A stretch of DNA of 10,554 bases from an uncultured Elusimicrobiales bacterium (lineage in GTDB: Bacteria > Elusimicrobiota > Elusimicrobia > Elusimicrobiales > Elusimicrobiaceae), in the NCBI GenBank assembly GCA_944322775.1, contig CALUQA010000168.1:1-10554 (forward strand), given 5' to 3'. Positions within the stretch are counted from its first letter, which is position 1. Each line of letters opens with the position of its first letter. Below the pieces are notes generated by a model. That model saw only the letters and a list, made by a program, of their open reading frames with translations, did no database searches and was not told the origin of the DNA. Made by a program: the position numbers and the translations under genes. Shown piece after piece: positions 7,101 through 10,554 of the stretch.

Positions 7101-7112
7101 TAGGAGATAGTT

Positions 7113-7997
7113 ATGAAAGGAATTGTGCTGGCCGGAGGAACAGGAAGCCGCTTATACCCCGCTACTTTTGCCGTATCCAAACAACTTATCCCTGTTTACG
7201 ACAAGCCTATGGTTTTTTATTCTTTATCGGTCCTTATGCTGGCAGGCATTAGGGATATCCTCATTATATCCACCCCCAAAGATTTGCCTTTGTTTAAACA
7301 TCTTTTAGGGGACGGTTCGGCTTATGGCCTGCACTTGTCTTATGTAGAGCAGCCCAAACCGGAAGGATTAGCACAAGCCTTTATCCTGGGAGAAGACTTC
7401 ATCGGCACGGACCGTGTGGCGTTAATTTTGGGAGATAACATTTTTTATGGACGGGATTTGAAAAAACTGGTTCAAAAAGCAGCCTCTCAAAAAACCGGTG
7501 CCACCGTCTTTGCCTATCACGTAAAAAATCCCACCGCCTATGGCGTGGTAGAAATAGACAAAGACAATAAAGCGGTTTCAATAGAAGAAAAACCCCAAAG
7601 TCCCAAATCCAACTGGGCCGTTACCGGATTATATTTTTATGACAATCGCGTGGTAGAGGTAGCGAAAAATTTAAAACCGTCCCCCAGAGGTGAGTTGGAA
7701 ATTACCGCTGTTAACGACTGGTATTTGCGCCAAGGGGAACTGCAGGTGGAACTGATGGGCAGAGGCATGGCTTGGCTGGATACCGGGACCCATTCGGATT
7801 TAATTAAGGCTTCCATGTTTATAGAAGCGTTGGAAAGCAGACAAGGGCTTAAAATTGCCTGCTTGGAAGGAATTGCTTTTAAAAACGGCTGGATTGACGC
7901 CAAACAATTGGCCCAAAGAGCCCAGTTAATGAAAAATACAGAATACGGTCAATACTTGGCCAACATTCCGGAGGATATGAAAAATGGATTTTTTTAG
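7113..7997 (+). CDS. rfbA: Glucose-1-phosphate thymidylyltransferase (RmlA)
   Basis: First enzyme of dTDP-L-rhamnose synthesis: dTTP plus alpha-D-glucose-1-phosphate gives dTDP-glucose and pyrophosphate in the cytoplasm. The nucleotidyltransferase signature GGTGSRLYP (8-16) is followed by Lys23 in AVSKQLIP and YDKPM (29-33). The more common GTRL is GSRL here. GLAQAF (85-90), Asp108 in LILGDNIFYG and Asp223 in WLDTGTH match the substrate and Mg2+ sites of the family. Its 294 residues are the normal length for RmlA. A strong AGGAGA at 7102-7107 sits five bases before the ATG. It heads the rfbACDB cluster and its end overlaps rfbC by 14 bases. In known RmlA enzymes dTDP-L-rhamnose gives feedback inhibition. 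Confidence 0.97.
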   Translation: MKGIVLAGGTGSRLYPATFAVSKQLIPVYDKPMVFYSLSVLMLAGIRDILIISTPKDLPLFKHLLGDGSAYGLHLSYVEQPKPEGLAQAFILGEDFIGTDRVALILGDNIFYGRDLKKLVQKAASQKTGATVFAYHVKNPTAYGVVEIDKDNKAVSIEEKPQSPKSNWAVTGLYFYDNRVVEVAKNLKPSPRGELEITAVNDWYLRQGELQVELMGRGMAWLDTGTHSDLIKASMFIEALESRQGLKIACLEGIAFKNGWIDAKQLAQRAQLMKNTEYGQYLANIPEDMKNGFF

Positions 7998-8538
7998 ACC
8001 CGATATTGAAGGTCTGGCCGTCATTACGCCTAAAATTTTTACCGATCAGCGCGGATATTTTTACGAAACCTACAATGCGCAGGCCTGGAAGGAAGCCTGC
8101 AGCGGGGCCGTATTTGTGCAGGATAATGAAAGTTTTTCCAAACGGGGCACCTTGCGCGGCCTTCATTTCCAAAAACCGCCTTTTGCCCAAGCCAAATTGG
8201 TGCGCGTGCTGGATGGTATTGTGTGGGACGTAGCCGTAGATTTGCGCCACAACAGCCCCACCTTCGGCAAATGGTTTGGGGTAGAGCTTTCCGCCGACAA
8301 CAAAAAACAGTTCTTTATTCCCCGCGGGTTTGCACATGGTTTTTCCGTATTAAGCGAAACGGCCCGATTTGCCTATAAATGCGACAATTTATACAACAAA
8401 CAATCCGAAGGGGCCATTCTTTACACTGACCCTGACTTGGCAATTGATTGGAAAATAGACCCGGCACAAGCCATTCTGTCGGAAAAAGACTTAAAAAATC
8501 CTTCTTTTTCTTTCTATAAGGAGCAGCCATGTTTTTAA
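7984..8538 (+). CDS. rfbC: dTDP-4-dehydrorhamnose 3,5-epimerase (RmlC)
   Basis: Third pathway step: epimerises C3 and C5 of dTDP-4-keto-6-deoxy-D-glucose. The cupin-type protein of 184 residues has normal length. It shows FTDQRGYFYETY near residue 19, RGTLRGLHFQ with catalytic His61, and PRGFAHGFSVL (113-123). The YKCDNLY segment holds Tyr131, which lines up with the catalytic tyrosine of the Salmonella enzyme. Asp169 in SEKD is the expected partner of the His. GGAGGA at 7970-7975 lies inside the end of rfbA, eight bases before the ATG. It overlaps rfbA by 14 bases and rfbD by 10, which suggests translational coupling. Confidence 0.96.
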   Translation: MDFFRPDIEGLAVITPKIFTDQRGYFYETYNAQAWKEACSGAVFVQDNESFSKRGTLRGLHFQKPPFAQAKLVRVLDGIVWDVAVDLRHNSPTFGKWFGVELSADNKKQFFIPRGFAHGFSVLSETARFAYKCDNLYNKQSEGAILYTDPDLAIDWKIDPAQAILSEKDLKNPSFSFYKEQPCF

Positions 8539-9371
8539 TTACAGGTGCAAACGGACAATTGGGCCTTTGTTTAAAAGACTTGCTGGGCGAAAGCAAGGCC
8601 CTTTATACGGACGCAGCCGATTTGGATATTACCAATTACACCGCACTGGAAGATTACGCCAAACACCACAGCTTTGACGCTATTATCAACTGTGCCGCCT
8701 ATACCAATGTGGACAAAGCAGAAGAAGAGCCGACCTTGGCACACCAAATAAATGCCGTCGGTCCGGCCAATTTGGCCCGTTTGGCTGCTCATTTGCAAAT
8801 CCCGCTGGTGCATATTTCCACCGATTATGTCTTTGACGGAACGGCACATACACCGCTGAGCGAACAAGCCTCCGTCCGCCCGCTGGGCGTATACGGCAAA
8901 ACCAAGCGGGAAGGCGAAGAAGCCGTCTTGTCCCTTGCCCAAACGGCCGTTATATTGCGTACGGCTTGGCTGTACAGTCCCTATGGCAAAAATTTTGTAA
9001 AAACAATGCTTCGTCTAGGCCAAACAAACAAAGAAGTGCGCGTGGTGGCCGACCAAATAGGCACCCCTACGTATGCACCGCACTTGGCAGAGGCTATTTT
9101 GCACGTATTGCCCAAAATCAAAAAAGGCGAAAAAACTTTATACCACTTTACTGACGAAGGGGTAGCCTCTTGGTATGATTTGGCGTATTACGCCATCAAG
9201 CAGGCTGCTTTGCCGGCACGTGTGCTGCCCATAAAAACCTGCGAGTACCCCACCAAAGCCGTGCGCCCTGCTTTTTCCGTATTGGACAAAAGTAAAATAA
9301 AAAAGGATTTTGCACTAATTATCAATCATTGGACACAAGGAGTGGACGAATGCCTGAAAAAACTGTCTTAG
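8529..9371 (+). CDS. rfbD: dTDP-4-dehydrorhamnose reductase (RmlD)
   Basis: Last pathway step: NAD(P)H-dependent reduction of dTDP-4-keto-L-rhamnose to dTDP-L-rhamnose. The short-chain dehydrogenase fold shows the glycine motif GANGQLG (6-12), NCAAYTNVDKAE (54-65), HISTDYVFDG (95-104), and the catalytic pair Tyr122 and Lys126 in VYGKTKREGE. RTAWLYSPYGKNFV and the DQIGTPTYAPHLA segment are typical of RmlD. The length of 280 residues is normal. AAGGAG at 8518-8523 sits five bases before the ATG. It overlaps rfbC by 10 bases and rfbB by 22 bases, and ends in TAG. Confidence 0.96.
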   Translation: MFLITGANGQLGLCLKDLLGESKALYTDAADLDITNYTALEDYAKHHSFDAIINCAAYTNVDKAEEEPTLAHQINAVGPANLARLAAHLQIPLVHISTDYVFDGTAHTPLSEQASVRPLGVYGKTKREGEEAVLSLAQTAVILRTAWLYSPYGKNFVKTMLRLGQTNKEVRVVADQIGTPTYAPHLAEAILHVLPKIKKGEKTLYHFTDEGVASWYDLAYYAIKQAALPARVLPIKTCEYPTKAVRPAFSVLDKSKIKKDFALIINHWTQGVDECLKKLS

Positions 9372-10363
9372 TAACAGGAGGAGCCGGTTTTATTGGGGCT
9401 AACTTTATCCCCTATTTTTTGGAAACTTTTCCCCAATACCGTATTGTAAACTTGGACAAGTTGACTTATGCAGGCAACTTGAACAATTTGCAAGAATGTG
9501 CCAACAACCCCCGCTATACTTTTGTGCAGGGTGATATTTGCGACGCCGAACTGGTCAATAAGCTCTTTGCCGATTACGACATAAGGGGCGTTTTCCATTT
9601 TGCGGCAGAATCCCACGTGGATAATTCCATTGCGGGCCCCTTGCCGTTTATTAAAACCAATATTGAAGGCACTTTTACCCTGCTGGAAGCCGCCCGCAAG
9701 CACTGGATGTTGGCCCCCGGCCAAGTGAAACCCGGTTATGAAGAATGCCGCTTTCACCACATTTCCACGGATGAAGTATATGGCTCTTTGGGGCCGACAG
9801 GGCTGTTTACCGAGCACACGGCCTATGCCCCCAATTCCCCCTATTCGGCTTCCAAAGCCTCCAGCGATTTTTTGGTACGGGCTTATTTCCACACCTATGG
9901 TTTAAACGTTACCACCAGCAACTGCTCCAACAACTATGGTCCCAAACAACATGCTGAAAAACTAATCCCCACCATTATCCGCAAAGCCCTTGCCGGCCAG
10001 CCCATTCCCATTTACGGTGACGGCAAAAACGTACGCGATTGGCTTTATGTGCTGGACCATTGCAAAGGGATAGCTTTGGTATGGCAAAAAGGCCGCACCG
10101 GCGAAACCTATAACATCGGCGGGCGCAACGAACGCAATAATTTACAGATTGTAGATACCATTTGTGCGCTGTTGGACGAACTAAAGCCTGCTGCAGACGG
10201 AAAACCCTATAAGCATTTGGTAACGTTTGTCAAAGACCGCGCCGGCCACGACCGCCGCTATGCCATTGACGCCACCAAGCTGGAAACAGAGCTGGGCTGG
10301 AAGGCAGAAGAAAATTTTGAGACGGGCATGCGCAAAACTGTGGAGTGGTATTTAAAAAAATGA
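9350..10363 (+). CDS. rfbB: dTDP-glucose 4,6-dehydratase (RmlB)
   Basis: Second pathway step: NAD+-dependent conversion of dTDP-glucose to dTDP-4-keto-6-deoxyglucose. The extended short-chain dehydrogenase has the NAD motif GGAGFIG (10-16), NLDKLTYAGN (34-43) and HFAAESHVDNS (83-93). The catalytic triple Thr140-Asp141-Glu142 lies in HISTDEVYGSL, and Tyr165 with Lys169 in PYSASKAS. NNYGPKQ and DRAGHDRRYAID are also diagnostic. The start is placed at ATG 9350 because AAGGAG at 9337-9342 is seven bases upstream and MPEKTVLVTGG is a typical N-terminus. A TTG at 9329 would precede the ribosome site. The 337 residues are of usual length. It overlaps rfbD by 22 bases and the next gene by four. Confidence 0.96.
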   Translation: MPEKTVLVTGGAGFIGANFIPYFLETFPQYRIVNLDKLTYAGNLNNLQECANNPRYTFVQGDICDAELVNKLFADYDIRGVFHFAAESHVDNSIAGPLPFIKTNIEGTFTLLEAARKHWMLAPGQVKPGYEECRFHHISTDEVYGSLGPTGLFTEHTAYAPNSPYSASKASSDFLVRAYFHTYGLNVTTSNCSNNYGPKQHAEKLIPTIIRKALAGQPIPIYGDGKNVRDWLYVLDHCKGIALVWQKGRTGETYNIGGRNERNNLQIVDTICALLDELKPAADGKPYKHLVTFVKDRAGHDRRYAIDATKLETELGWKAEENFETGMRKTVEWYLKK

Positions 10364-10554
10364 AACCGATAGCGGTGCATTTGCATTTATATTATACGGA
10401 CAGATGGCTCCAATTCAAAAACTATTTACAAAACCTGGGAGACTATCCGTATGAATTATATGTAACGCTGCCGCAGAAAAATGAGGTCCTGACTAAAGAA
10501 ATTAAAAAATTTCACCCGCAAGCCACGGTGTGGGTTCCCCCCAACCGCGGCTAT
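10360..10554 (+). CDS. Rhamnan-synthesis F (RgpF)-like protein, 3' truncated
   Basis: Only the first 65 residues are inside the window. MKPIAVHLHLYYTDRW, then ELYVTLPQ, then a basic helix KEIKKFHP and TVWVPPNRGY resemble the RgpF/rhamnan synthesis F family. As I recall it, members of that family carry an HLYY-type start, a YVTLP strand and an NRGxD-type motif at this spacing. The family acts in assembly of rhamnose-containing polysaccharides, often fused to glycosyltransferase domains. The ATG overlaps the rfbB stop as ATGA, so it belongs to the rhamnose operon, and its position next to dTDP-rhamnose synthesis supports the call. No strong Shine-Dalgarno is seen, so coupling to rfbB is likely. 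The rest of the gene and any extra domains cannot be judged. Confidence 0.7.
   Translation, partial: MKPIAVHLHLYYTDRWLQFKNYLQNLGDYPYELYVTLPQKNEVLTKEIKKFHPQATVWVPPNRGY

Noticed and set aside
9329..9349. TTG start for rfbB, seven codons upstream
   Set aside because: It precedes the AAGGAG ribosome site at 9337-9342. The ATG at 9350 is well placed and gives the usual N-terminus.
9368..9892. Minus-strand open frame inside rfbB
   Set aside because: It is an antisense shadow of a highly conserved enzyme gene with no motif of its own.
1..10554. tRNA or rRNA genes, CRISPR arrays, insertion sequences
   Set aside because: No cloverleaf-like sequence, no regularly spaced repeats, no transposase and no terminal inverted repeats were seen. 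Almost all sequence is accounted for by coding genes.

Overview
The window looks like a piece of a Gram-negative bacterial chromosome. An outer-membrane TolC-type channel, a periplasmic adaptor and two inner-membrane ABC-2 permeases only make sense together in a two-membrane cell. The genes are densely packed, mostly with overlaps of a few bases. Codon habits (many GCC and GGC codons together with TTT and AAA runs) are compatible with a gut Elusimicrobiota-like organism, but that placement is a weak guess and the window contains no taxonomic marker.

Positions 1-5806 hold one tripartite export operon on the + strand: a TolC-family channel (5' end outside the window), a very short HlyD/YbhG-type adaptor, two ABC ATPases corresponding to the two halves of E. 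coli YbhF, and two ABC-2 permeases like YbhS and YbhR. Neighbouring genes overlap by 4 bases (ATGA) at four of the five junctions. The first ATPase is interrupted by an in-frame TAG just after its D-loop, while the rest of the domain continues in the same frame to the normal ATGA junction. The two ATPases also carry complementary catalytic losses that would fall in the same composite ATP site.

Positions 5807-7112 are a visibly AT-richer stretch. It contains a short gap with a possible terminator and promoter, a family 2 glycosyltransferase with an unusual C-terminal cysteine cluster, and a second AT-rich gap with promoter-like elements and a 16-bp palindrome.

Positions 7113-10363 are a complete dTDP-L-rhamnose operon in the order rfbA, rfbC, rfbD, rfbB, with all four genes overlapping. 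It runs by another ATGA overlap into a 3'-truncated gene whose first 65 residues resemble the rhamnan-synthesis F (RgpF) family. The four Rml enzymes make dTDP-L-rhamnose from glucose-1-phosphate and dTTP. The two glycosyltransferase-type genes flanking them suggest a cell-surface rhamnose-containing polysaccharide.

Most of the window is recognisable biology. The best candidates for a second look are the interrupted ATPase, the asymmetric ATPase pair and the miniature adaptor. No wholly new system is evident.
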